Part shown: one piece after another, positions 11,804 through 25,400 of the stretch
Position numbering within the stretch: the stretch's first letter is position 1
Layout: each line of letters begins with the position of its first letter
Source of the DNA: Paracentrotus lividus
Taxonomy: Eukaryota; Echinodermata; Echinoidea; Camarodonta; Echinidae
NCBI GenBank assembly: GCA_940671915.1
Contig: CALNVZ010000174.1
Location: forward strand, 74,313,060-74,377,059
Direction of reading: 5' to 3'
DNA length: 64,000 nucleotides
Notes under the pieces: model-generated
Told to the model about the DNA's origin: nothing
What the model saw: the letters and a program-made list of their open reading frames with translations, nothing else
The model's database searches: none
Program-made: the position numbers and the translations under genes

Positions 11804-14800
11804 TATAAATATGTCATGGCTATGGCTTTTGCAGCAACAATGCGACCTTAAAGCCATAATAAAGATAGGGAAAAAAACATACACTTTTTACGGTTTTTCC
11901 AACGTGAACAGAGCGAGGGAAAATGAAGAGTGTAGTGGAAGAAGAACTTAAGTCACATTTTTTCAACAATGAGTTTTTTTGCATAAATGATATTCACATA
12001 CCATCAAGAATCATGTGCAAGTGTCAATTTTGCGAAAAAAATTATTGCAAAGTGCCCCAACCAACAACCCCCATTTTTCGAAATTTGAGGTTTTGTAGTG
12101 GAAGAAGTACTTAAGTCTATCATTGTAGTAGAAGAAGTACCTAAGTCCACCAAGCTGCGAGTCCAAGTTTTCACTATGGGAAGAGGAATAGGGCAGCCCT
12201 CCTATTTTTTGGTAATGGCAGACCCCAACATGTGTATTAAGATTTGCCTGACGTTAATGTGTACGTGTTTCTGTGTGTGTGGGTGTGTGCTTGCGTGGGG
12301 GGGGGGGGTCAAAACAAAATTATATGTTTTTGGAGGGTAGTTAAAAGCGCATAGCTGGTTTTCACAGTAGGAAAGTGGTAGTCTTTCATAGTTAATGCAA
12401 TATTGGGACTTTGCAAGAGAATAAGCACAAAGGGCGGGTGGGCGATCAGCGCCGCCCCCCCCAAAAAAAAAAAATGAATAAAAATAAAAATTGGGGATGT
12501 CGAAGCATGAACACACAAAAGGTTCACCTGCAATGTGGTGTCTCAAGTCAAATGCTATCAAATATATTTAAAAGTCCTGTCAGTTTTGTAAAGTGGAATG
12601 GGCCCGCCCCCGCCCTTCAACACAAAAATATAAAAAAAGCCCCTCAGTCGGGTAAAGTAGGTGCTAACTTTGCCACTCCATAGGCAGTATATTTATAAGT
12701 TTATTTAGATGAGTTTTATCACATCGTGTCAGACAGGCAAGAAACCAGGGTAGATGGGCCTGCCCATAAAACACAAAAAATTAAAAAAGTGTCCCAACAT
12801 GAGTATAATAACCTTCCGGTCAGGTTTATATGAAAAATTACTACGTGCCGCTGCCAGCTTAATTTCATATTTTGTTAATTTATGTCAAACAATAGTCACA
12901 GGCTAGTTTACAGGGACTGGCCTCCTTAAAATCTCTAAATAGTAAAAAGGTGCTCTAAAACAGTAAAAATAATAATGCTACCCCCATATGTTTAATCCCT
13001 ATCAATAATTTGGGGGAATATGCAATGTTGGTCATAATTTCAATGGATCATATTTTATCCTCTTAATTTAGACAGGTGAAATGTGGGGGAAGCGGGCTTC
13101 ACCCTTTGAAACACCAAAATTTTGAGAAAAAAAATGCCCCAAAATGGGTAAAAATAGCATAATGACACCCCACCCCACAGTAAGATTTTTTAGATGTAAA
13201 TATTACAAAGACACCATATCAAAATATGATAAAGCATCAATTTTCAAAGAAATCAATACGAATTGCCTCAAATAAGAAACCCCCATAATGAGATTTTGTA
13301 GTGAAAGAAGTACCTAAGTCCACGATTGTAGTGGAAGAAGTACTTAAGTCCACGATATGGTTGATTGATTATCACAAATCGATGAGCACAAAATTACTCA
13401 AATTTGGCATATATTATTCTTTTGTGATAAAAATCAACTCAACCAAGTTTGAATCTGAAATTTCAAAAAATGTGATGTGAGGAGTAATTTGAAATATTCA
13501 AACGCCTATATCTCAGAACTAGTATTATGTGACTTAAGTACTTCTTCCACTACACTCTTCAAATTCAAATTGCCATTTATAGGTTGCCATGGTTATGCAA
13601 ATAATGACTCCGGTATTAAGGACGATTGAATTTCGTACTATTGTTCAGAAAGGCCATTTGAAATGCCATTAGTACATTTTCGAAATAATGAGAGAACACG
13701 AAGCATTAAAAAACACGAATACTAGGGTCGATTTATTCCCGTCAGTATTTAAATGGTACTGAGAATATTGTATGGAGGTAGTTTTTAGTTAATGAGAGTA
13801 GTTTCATGGTATATTATTATAAGGATGGCATAGGGATAAAATACTTCGAATTACTTTCCCGTTCTAGGTACATACTTCAAAGGTTAAGCTCTTCATTAAA
13901 TTACTCACTTCCGAAAGGGAATGAAAAGTTTTGTGCTTAAATGCATTTTAAAATATAAATTATCGGTTATTGAATGCACAGGTATTCTACATATTGCTGG
14001 TTCCGTCTTAAATGACTCCATGTTTACCAGTTATAGGTCGTGATTAATATTCACAATGAACTATTAAAAACATTTATTCAATGATACAAATGATTTGTTT
14101 TGTTTTGTTTGGATGAAGCGAATATTGAAAGTTTGTTAGGGACTGTAGAATATGGTCATGCATCATTTTGAATTGCATACTGCAGTATTTCACGATACAT
14201 AATATGCAACCCATTTTGTCTTTTTATTACTTTTTATTTGACTAAAGTACATTCAGTAAGTAAAACCACCCAACAGCAAGAACAGGTAATACATCCAGAA
14301 AATATAAATGAAAAAAAAAAGGTATAGTCATAGCCTATTTTAAAACATAACTATGAAATTAGTTACGTGTATACGGTATAAAATAAATATCCTTGACCTG
14401 GCAAAATTATGAGATAATACCCGTTTGTGCTATGTCAACCTCCTTCCAATCATATTTTTTCTACGCAAGACAATTCGTGTTTCCTTCTTTGGTGTGTTTT
14501 CTAATACTAATTCTATTTTGTTAATATACACATATTTGAATGCTGATGGATATCAAGCACCATGCTGATAACGCAGGTGTAAGTTCTGTTTTCTGCTTTA
14601 TATTGTACTAAATTTTCGTTAAACTATTTAAAAATTATGAAATAATTTGTAAAAATTGTGTTCATGAAAAATGTTAGTGTGAAAAATTGTATGAGAGAAA
14701 CAAATTATAAAACAACATTCATGTTTAATTACCTTCGGGTATTTTGGTACATCACGCTTTGCGACGATTCGAGCTTCATTACCATGAGCGGCTGGTATGG

Positions 14801-16313
14801 TACATTTGCAAAAGTTGGCGTGTCGGCTGCAAACAGAGCGAACATAATTGACGAATATAGCATTGTATGAAGAAAAGTATGACTTATTTCCCCTTTTTAC
14901 GAGAACGTATTGTTATATGTGACAATGGTGTCACTCTGCAAGGTTTTAGGTTTATTTTTATTTTTTTATTTTTTAAAATAGAAAATCGTCAATAAATCTT
15001 TTTTTTTTTAGGGGGGGGGGGCGTGGAGCCACATAATTCACTATATTTGTTTTCACTCAATATATAAAGCATGATCATTACCGATAACTGATATATGCTT
15101 AGGAGTAATCTAAACAAATAGTGACATGTTTTCAGACCATAGGGTAAACAGATCATTCCTTATCATTTTGTTTCAAAATGTGATAATTGTTTTATTTCTT
15201 AGTAGAATTCTTTATTGATTAAAAAACAAAGAAGGTTTATACAATTCTATATAATATCATGTTGTTATAACTTTGTAAAATGTTTGTTTCCAGAAACATC
15301 ATAAGGCAAACTATTTACGAGATAGATTAAACACATTTCATACAGATAGGTTAAATTCTGCTACATAACATAGCACACACGTTGTAAAGTTGGATATAAC
15401 CCGCTAAAGCCAGGATCCCTACAATATACATGCCATACACCATTTAACATTTTATAACCATATAGTGCTGAATCAGTATCTATCTAATTATTAATATGAT
15501 ATGCCGTTACCATGCCTACCTCTTTGCTGCGAGTAGTTCGTCCTTGATAGCCCTAATCTCCATCTTACATTTTTCGATCTCAATCGCCTTCATACCTTCC
15601 ACTGCAATATCAAATAAATTATTCAAAGATAATTATTACCATTAATCCGCCCTTCCCAACAGATCCCCTCACTCTCCTCCTCAGATAAAAAAATTAATGC
15701 ATTTCTAAATCGATTTCACTCATTCTAAACAAATTGACTCTATTCAGAGCGATTAATAAATTATTTGTTTCTGTATGAGGTCGGTATCAACATGAATTCA
15801 ATTTACTAAATGAAATCGATTTATAAAATACTTCCAAGGCATATAAGCGTTATTCCCCCATCATGCATGGTTGCAAAACCTTGATTAAGAAATAAATATA
15901 ACATGTGTCTTCTATGAACGTTTTTTTTTTTTTTTTTTTTGTTGTTATACAATTCAAAATTTAGGATTATTTAGTAAAAAATAACCATCATGGGTTCATG
16001 TAAAAGGACATGTAAAGAACAGATGAACGGAGCAAATTAGAAAAGAAAGAGAGGAAGTGTCGGGGAAGACAAAATGAAGATTAAGAGGTTGTACCAAAAT
16101 AGTTAATGTGTAATTTTAAATACCAACACCAACATTACACAACTTATACATGCTAGAGGATTACATGCTATGATCAAAGGTATATCTACACGTCATGCAC
16201 TGCATGTGGTATGTTCTAAAGACCAGCATTATATTTAAGCTTTATTATTTAATGACGTCAATTGAATTAGGTAAATGTCAGCGCAACTGGTATTACGCAA
16301 TGTGAATAATGAA

Positions 16314-16373
<60 letters not shown>

Positions 16374-16400
16374 TATAATAATAATAATTATAATAATAAT

Positions 16401-16438
<38 letters not shown>

Positions 16439-19400
16439 TAATAATAATAATGATAATCATGATAATAATATCTTAAATCTACTTTCATGAATAGATATAC
16501 TACTCTACCGTCACATAAACATGTAAGCAAACGTGCACAAAAGAGACGGAGAGGTATAGAAATCCTACGAAAAGATATCTAGGCCTATATAGTCAAGCAG
16601 CCAGCTCGGTTCTGGTTAGCTGAAGGAGGTACCAGTAGTAAAGTATTGGAATATATGGGGAGGAATCCCACATTTACTAAACCCAACGTCTGGCAGTGCA
16701 TCTCTGCTGCATAAGGTCCCTACAGCCGGGGGCGTCCAAAATGAGTGCCCATTTTACAATTTTTTTTTATTTTTAATAAAAATAGCAAAAGCCATTTTCT
16801 AAACACACTTAATTTGATGTCAAAATAAAGAGTATTAAATTGTCTTAACGCTTGTGCTATTTTGAAATCATACTGAAATCGAAAACAGTGAGAGTTTTAA
16901 TGAAGAAATGTTTTTTTCTCACTTTTTTACGAAAATATTTTTTTTCCCTTTTTTCAATAATTTTTAATAAATAGTTATATAAAACATTGATGTTTGTAAC
17001 TTTTCTAAAAAACTACCTACGTGTATGTGAATGATGCTGTAAAAAGAAGGGAGTTATATCTTATTCCGATAAAGAATTATGATTAGATAAAGTCAGGAAC
17101 GCAATATAGACAAAATTCGACAATTTGCCCCGTGACTGAGAATAACACAATACCCGCACGTGTATTATGAAAAGCTAATTGTATGTGATGGCTGTGAGTA
17201 GGCAAACAAAAGTGCCAAAAATGCGGAACATTTGGATACTTGTTTTGTCTGCTAAAAGCTATCGCATGTTATCGGCCTTTCCTAATACACGTACGGGTAT
17301 GGGATTCTTCTTCGATACGGGGCAAATTGTTGATTTTTGTCTATATTGCGTTCCTGACTTTATCTAATCATAATTCTTTATCGGAATAAGATATAACTCC
17401 CTTCTTTTTACAGCATCATTCACATGCAAGTAGGTAGTTTTTAGAAAAGTTACAAACATCAATGTTTTATACAACTATTTATTAAAAATTATTGAAAAAA
17501 GGGAAAAAAAATATTTTCGTAAAAAAGTGAGAAAAAAACATTTCTTCATTAAAACTCTCACTGTTTTCGATTTCAGTATGATTTCAAAATAGCACAAGCG
17601 TTAAGACAATTTAATACTCTTTATTTTGACATCAAATTAAGTGTGTTTAGAAAATGACTTTTGCTATTTTTATTAAAAATAAAAAATAAAATTGTAAAAT
17701 GGGCACTCATTTTGGACGCCCCCGGCTGTAGGGACCTTATGCAGCAGAGATGCACTGCCAGACGTTGGGTTTAGTAAATGTGGGATTCCTCCCCATATAT
17801 TCCAATACTTTACTACTGGTACCTCGTTCAGCTAACCAGAACCGAGCTGGCTGCCTGACTAATATCTCATCGAACGTACTTTCTCGGAATTTTATTCAAA
17901 TGTCAAGGTATTTCATATACAGGTAATTGCATACCTGTAACTGCGTATCTTACCTTTCGTATTACTAGCGTACGATTTTAGATTATCTTAGAAATAAGTG
18001 GGAGAGGCTCATTAAGGAAATAAAGTTAATTTTGATAGAACAAAACAGAAAGTTGACGATTTAGCATGTCATAGCTGACATAAAACAATCGACGGGGACG
18101 TAATATCTGTGGCACAGCGGAATACTAAGAAAGTGCAAAGAAAAATTACTTCACGTGAAAATCTAGATTAAAGGATAATGATTAAAATTATATCATGTCC
18201 AAGAACAACAACAACAAACAATAGATTAAAAAAGAAGAAATAGCATACAATTTGTTGTACTAAGCTACAACATTCAAAAGTGTTCATGTTCTAAGCGTAG
18301 TACACATTGCCAGTAAAGGTTACACATTTGGTGATGTTGCCTATTGATTATTTTGCTACCCAAGTTTTGACAATCCCTCAATAAATTAATATTTTTCATA
18401 TAAAAAAGAAAAAAAGAAAAAAGAACAATTCCTAGTAAAAGTTAAAGATCAAAGTTAGTAGTTTTAAAACAGGTGCAATGAAGCATATCTCTTTCAGCGA
18501 TAACAACGAACCCTCACAAATTCATTAGCACGCCTTCTTAGTATTACATAATTTTTCAAATACGTGTAAAAATTTGAATTTGTGAATACTAAACGGGCTT
18601 CACGGAATAAGTTCATCAGGATGGTATTTAACAAGTAATTAAGATTTCTATACACATCCAAGAAATTACCAAACGGGCTTTGTTAAAGGCTGAAAGTGGT
18701 TCATCATTATTGTCACCATTCGAGTTTTACAAACATTGTGCACTCTGCCAGGTCATAGTTGAAAAACTAAGAACGCTAGGTGTTCTATTATTGATAACTT
18801 TTTCGAATGTGGTTCTGCTTACGTTGTTGGTCAGGAACCGTTGCATCAGTGCCTTGAGAAATATCAAAAATGCAATACATATGATTGTATCGAACAATAG
18901 TTTTTATATGACTTCTCTGAAATGAAACTATTAATTATTATTTGTCTCTATCTCAGACAAAATCCCCCCATTACCAATAATGTCCGTGTTTCATGCAAAT
19001 GATGAAGTGACTTTGAACAAGTAACGACGTGTATGAGCTGTCTTTGTTCAATGTGTGAAGTAGAAATGATGTGCAAAACGTTACATTGTATGATTATATT
19101 AAAAAAATGACTCGATCCGTGAATTTTAAGATGCGTATGACTATGGACAGTTGGAAATTATCTATCAATTGGAAATAGAAATAAAAGGCATACTTTCAAT
19201 GCGTTGTTGCATAACATTGAGGCGATTGAGCATCTCATCTTTCATCTCATTTATTCGGAAAGCCCTGTAGAAATAAATAACAAAGAAACAAGTTATTATG
19301 GAGAGAATAAAAATAAAAGAGAGAAATTATAATTAGAGATGAAATACATTTGGTACGCTGATCACTATTATTTTCTATTTTTTTTTTTTCACATCACCGG

Positions 19401-22400
19401 GTACAAAGATTTTATTATTATTATTTTTTTTTATAGAATTTTTCTCTGTAGCACAGATTTGCTTAAAATGGGAGTTAAATTGTTTTCTGATGTGCTGATC
19501 TGCAATTATTTTTTTATATCTTTGAGACATGCATTCAATGACACATAATTTAATTATAAATCATATGACTCCATGGGTCTGTGATTTTTCTCGAGAGTGC
19601 GACGAACCAAGGACTCGTAGAAATAGACCAATATATCCAAATTTGTGGGTATTGAGATCATCAATATTTCTCTAACCTTATTTGTATTTATTCCTTGCTC
19701 GAAAAGAAAGAAGAAGAAGAAGAAAAAAAACAAAAACAACAACAACAACAACAACAAAAAAAAAAAAAAAAAAATGGTAAAACTGTTACCATAGGTATTT
19801 TTTTTTTGTTCTAAGGGTTTGACCTTCATTATGTGATGATATGCATCTAATATGCACATCCACAATTTGTTTCCATCGAGAAAAAAAACAACATATGTAT
19901 TTAACACAATCTCACTTGGTCATTTGTTCGGAAACATGTGTGAGGACACCATGCAGTACTTCATCATGAGCTATTATAATAGAGAAAAGAAAATATTCAG
20001 AAATTATAAATCATTACATTTGCAAAAGGTGATATGAAACTTTATAATTTACACACGTACCGTCAAGAAACATCAATTTATTTTCCATGTAATGGGGAGA
20101 ATGAAAAATTACACTAGATTGCAAATATCAAAGCCCATATTACTTTTGAATATTTTATACATGTTGGAAATAATAAGTGATTACTATGTTGCCGGTATCT
20201 TTTCTTTATTAAGGCTATTGTTTTAGATAAGCACTCAGGCCTCATGCTCATACGGATTATTGGCATGATTTTGTGTAAAAAGTTTCGTTGTTTTAGGTAT
20301 TATGAAGGAAATAAAATATTCACTCGAATCTTGAATTTTGAAGATAACTGTGGGGATTCGAGAGTAAATCGACCGTTAATTAGGCACTAACAACGTCCAT
20401 GATGCTTGCGAGGCCGTACAATCGGTAGTATGCTTATACGTCATCTGGGCATCTTCCAAACAAATTTATATTCTACAATCCTGCTTATTGTTCATGACAA
20501 ATATTATCTTTTTCATTTTATCACCAAATAAAACAACACAACAATTTCATGGTTATCGTTAATATAGGTTTTCCCACTGAATTTCATCTTACGTTCACTC
20601 AATTTCACATTTGGATCAAACGATTTAACACAAGTTGCGATCGCGGTAACGCATCGTCAATCAAATTCATTTTTATTCACTCAAATTCCCTATATTTGCA
20701 AACGATTCTACATAGCATTAGCGCGAATTCACTTTAGGTGCAGACAATTTCATGTGTGTGCACGCATTGTAATTTACAGCTGCTTCGGCATAATATGTAT
20801 TCCTTCGTTCAAACAAATTCACGAATCGATCACAAATAAATAAGTGCATACAATTTTAAATTTTAGTGATACTTCAGTAATAGCTTATGATGGTATTTCA
20901 CTTATCATGAGACAGATTTAAGACTAGTTTGGGACAGTTTTGAGACGGTTTTGAGACAGTTGCTGAGACGTTTCGGAGACGTCTCAGAGATGTATGGCCG
21001 AGTCTCCGCGCCGTTTCATAAGTCGCAAAAAATCGAACATATAAAAATAAAATTATAGGGAACGTCGAGTCGCAGAGATGTCTCCGCGAGGTGAGATATT
21101 TATCATTTAGAGGTTCTTACAGTCGTGTAAAATAGCATTTTTGTTTTTTGTTTTTTTGTTTGTTTACAAGTCTTCATGCCGAAATGCCTTGCTCGTCAGA
21201 AGATTGATGGCTAGAAATTATCAACCACAATGATCAGAGGGATTTTCAAGAACAAAGTATTTATTGTTCTTGTAATGAACTCTCGTAATTCCTCTGTATC
21301 GTGGTTGATACAAAATTAATGCACATCCAGAAAATTACAATACTGTCTTGTCTGACGATTTCATATTTTATAATTCGTGCGCTACATGACTGAGTCATAT
21401 TTGGTTTTGAGTGCTAGTTTGTGTGTTCAATTTCAAAATGAAAGATAGAAAAATCCGATATAAAACATTTGAAAGTCGATTGAGCATTGAGCATTTTGTA
21501 CATGATATAAGATCACAAAATGGGAGATTATATCTCTCCACAATCTCACTCTTAAAAATTGAGGTGCGTATGTGATATTCCTGAAAATTAAATAGTTTGA
21601 TTAAATTAAGTGCAATTAAGTAGGAAATAGAATTCCTATTAATGAAATAGTTTGACCCAAAGCACGTACGTCGCCGTTTCGTTTTAAATTTAATGAACGA
21701 ATCGGGAAATTGGTGCATGAAATTGACAATTGAATGGAAATATAGTGAATTCGTTTGCACCGAACAAAAATGTTTGTGCCGATAAATGAAAATGAGTGCA
21801 CCAAACGAAAATTTGAGTGCACGTAAATGAAATGCCTTACTCGAATTAAAAATTTGTATGATCCAACCGGCACGAAAGCGGCAGCTGCGTGAATTATGAT
21901 GCACATACATGAAATAGAGTGAGAAAATGATAAACTTGAACGGGAAACCTATAATATATGGGCAAAGGAAATCCAGTAACACATTTTCACATACCACGAT
22001 GATTAAGCTGCGTTGTAATCGTTTACTTTGAAATGCCTTAAGGTTTTAAAGACAGGGAAACTAGTTTGGATTTGAATATGTTTGAAGTCAACTCTCAAAA
22101 TGAAATTAGGTAATCACTAAAACTTCCCCGCCAGTCCAGCATCTTAAGAGGTTTTCTCATAAGAAAACATTTTTCCATACCCCTCTGTTCTTGGGTTTTA
22201 AAGCAAATGTCTCAATGCACACTTTTGAGCTACAATCAATCTAAATCTTTTGAAACGGGAATCATAAAATGGAATGTGATACAAAAGTTCGATTACTGTC
22301 CTTCCTCACTGTGACGGTTTATATATCATTTCCATAATGTTTGTTTGGAACAAAAATGTAGTGAGGGGTTGAAACGCGATAACACTGTATATCGCAATGG

Positions 22401-25400
22401 CACATATTAGAGCTGCAAAGAGAAAATTGCATATTTACGCTCAATAAACAATTTTAATAAACACGACATATCTTCAATAGACTTCTTGTTTGAAACGTGT
22501 TGTCTGATGCATGCTCATTAAAAAAGAGGCACATGGCTCTAAGCTGCTGCTTGCAATTAGCGATTCTAATCACTATGGTTACACAATGAAATGTCATGCT
22601 TCCATGCCAACGTACATTAAAAAGGGGGACTCAGTCATTGTAATACCGAGAGGCGCTTTTACGTGTCAAATACGTAATTTGAAAGAATCTTCAGACTATC
22701 TCTAAATAAACATAAATTAATTTTGAGAGATACGTAATTTCGTGATTATAACAAAATCTTCTTTCTTTGCTCATCCGCACGTTCTTTCCTTTTTTTTTAT
22801 TGTTTTGTTTTAATTCTTCATTGGAAGACGCCTCCCGATGCTATCGAAAGCGAGAACTAAACTCCTCCTCTTGAGTTCTTCCGGCTTACCGCATCTTCCT
22901 GTTGAATGCCATTCGGTCGAGTTGTATTACTTATTACCAAATGTCACTGAATTTATCTGTGAATCAATATTCACACGATTTGGGAGAGCTGTGATTATAT
23001 TTCCATAGGACCAGGTATTGTCTTGCGACTGATTGTACTCATTATTTTTGTAGCGAAAACAGATTACCTTATCGGACTCTTAAAAAAATAATGTATAAAC
23101 TTAAATAATAATAATATTAAATAACAATTACGAAGAAAAGCGTGTCCTACACAATAAAAAATATAGGAGAAGACGAATCGTTAAAACAGGAAAAAAGCAA
23201 AATACCCATTTACAAAATATTCCACAATTGCTGGCAAAGCTGCAATTATTGACCATTGCCTTAATTTGTTCTAGATTTTTTTTAAAGCACATTTTCTCTG
23301 TCTGTATTATTTCACCTTCAAGAAAAGATATTTATACTGAAGAAAGCTTACCAAATAATCCATCCGAACACTTAAACGTTATTCTAAATAATTGATTAGA
23401 AAAAAAAAAGATGAATTCATAATGAATTTGTTTACCACCACGCAGGTTCAAAAAAGGTAAAATAGTATCAACCAAACTTTTTATTGTAGATACAAGAATT
23501 TTATGTTTATGTTTATGTCAAGTTTAGTTATAATCATAATACATAAAACTAATTAATAAAATAAAAATCAAATGATTATTCAATATACGAATACCTCTTC
23601 ACTTTAAAATTGGGATGAAAGCAATGCATTTGCAAATCTTTTTATGAATTGGTACTGGAATATGAAAAGCAAAAGATGGTTTGAAAAAAAAAAAAAAATG
23701 GTAATGGGAAAGATAGCACTTTGTATATTTGACTTCTTTTTCAAAGTGAATAAAATTGGTAACAGAATTAGATTAACAATTTTGAATCATTTTTATAATC
23801 AGAAGAAAAAAAAAACTTCCTCTTTCTATATGTATATCTATATATACATAATTACTCCCCCCAAAAAAGAAAAAAAAAAAAAATCCTGCCGTTTCCACTA
23901 ATGTATCCTTTTCAATAACAATACTGCTTTTCTTAATGCAGAAGGTGACCCATGTAGTTTAGATGATGAGAATGAAAATGAGAAACCAGTGAGGATGTGA
24001 GGGGTTGTTTAAACCAACGCTCTTTTTTTTTAACCCGAGGCTGTTGGAGCGAGCGAGATGAAATCGTAGATGCTTAGAAACACATAAGAAAAATATTGTT
24101 GTATTTAGAGGGGATTTGAATAAAGGTTGCGTATAGCAGCGTTAAAGTTCAAATTATTGATGACGTATAAAGAGATTAGCATGACGTCAAATGAGGGATT
24201 TCAAAAACAATAGGAGGAAAGGGAAAGAGGGACGAGGTGGTGATTATAAGATTTCTATTATAAATAAATAAATGAAAAAATATATAAAAAGGGAGATTAT
24301 CACAACTTTTAAATCACTCTTGGGTTCTGGTCTAAAATATTTTTTCTTTAAATTATCAAGTCTAATTTAGTACGTGCATTAAAATGAGTAAAAGATAATA
24401 TTGCGGGAAACATTTCTTTTTACAGAACTTGTTTTTTTTTAATAGATAATTTGCACCGTGTGTGAGTTCCAGCTGAAGCAGTCAACACCATGGCTCTCTT
24501 GATGTAACAACATGGACATGTCTTTGAGATTCAGAAGAAAAACCCAAACGTTATTCAGGTGAGACTGGTTAATTAACTTAGCATGGCCCTGTTTCATAGG
24601 TTAGTGACACGTTTTTATTCTGAAATTTAGATGAAAACGATTAAATGTCAAAATCAAACATGACTGTAGTTTGAATTTTCATCCTGGGGATCGCTGAATA
24701 AGATGGCAGCGAAATAAAGCAAATGAGAAGAACGCTCTAGTCCCTTCAATTAAATACCAAGTAGTATGGCTAAGTCCGTCATGCACTTCAGAAGTTCACC
24801 ATTTTGCATGTACATTAAGGAAGACATTGCAATTAAGTGGCTTAAATGCAACGTCAAGTATTTTCTTAAAAATTGATTTCCTTTGGTTTATTTTTTTTCC
24901 GAAAGCATTTTGAGGCCTGTTTTTGTACTCATTAAAGTTGAACTTGCATAATTGTTTGGTAGGCACGACTGAACAATATAAATCATTTCTTACTTTTCAC
25001 TAAATTTATAGGATTTTAAGATTACAAACTGTTCTTAAACCGTTATTAGCTTTAAAAAAATTAAAACAAATAAAAAATAAAAAAATTGTGGCGTAAATGA
25101 AGTTTCTTTTGTTCTTTTTTGTCCTGTCATGAAATAATAACAAAGACTTAAAACACAACTGTATGAAATTACACCTCATATTTGTGTTAGGTATCATCAG
25201 GGTTGACTCATTTCGTTTCAAGAAACTTTAAATTAGACGAGAAATCAATTCGTCGATTGCATACCAATACTATTCTGTGACAGTAGACCAAAAGAAACGG
25301 CTTATGCTAGTGTCGCGTTGTGGCGCGGCGCGGCGCGTTAAAAAGTGGAAATAATCGACGAAATAAAAATAAGGTGTCTTTAAAGCGTCCTACAAAAAAA

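Noticed and set aside
16275..16490. Poly-Asn and poly-Tyr frames
   Set aside because: Translation of an AAT microsatellite.
21395..21997. 200-codon minus-strand open frame, the longest in the window
   Set aside because: Built from recurring AATTCA/ATTTCA words, Phe/Ile/Ser-rich, no domain, no splice context; judged a composition artefact.
22861..22950. Candidate for the missing PDE9A exon, ending before a GTAAGC donor on the minus strand
   Set aside because: The reachable open stretch is only about 40 bases, its length does not satisfy the needed phase, and the acceptor has no pyrimidine tract.
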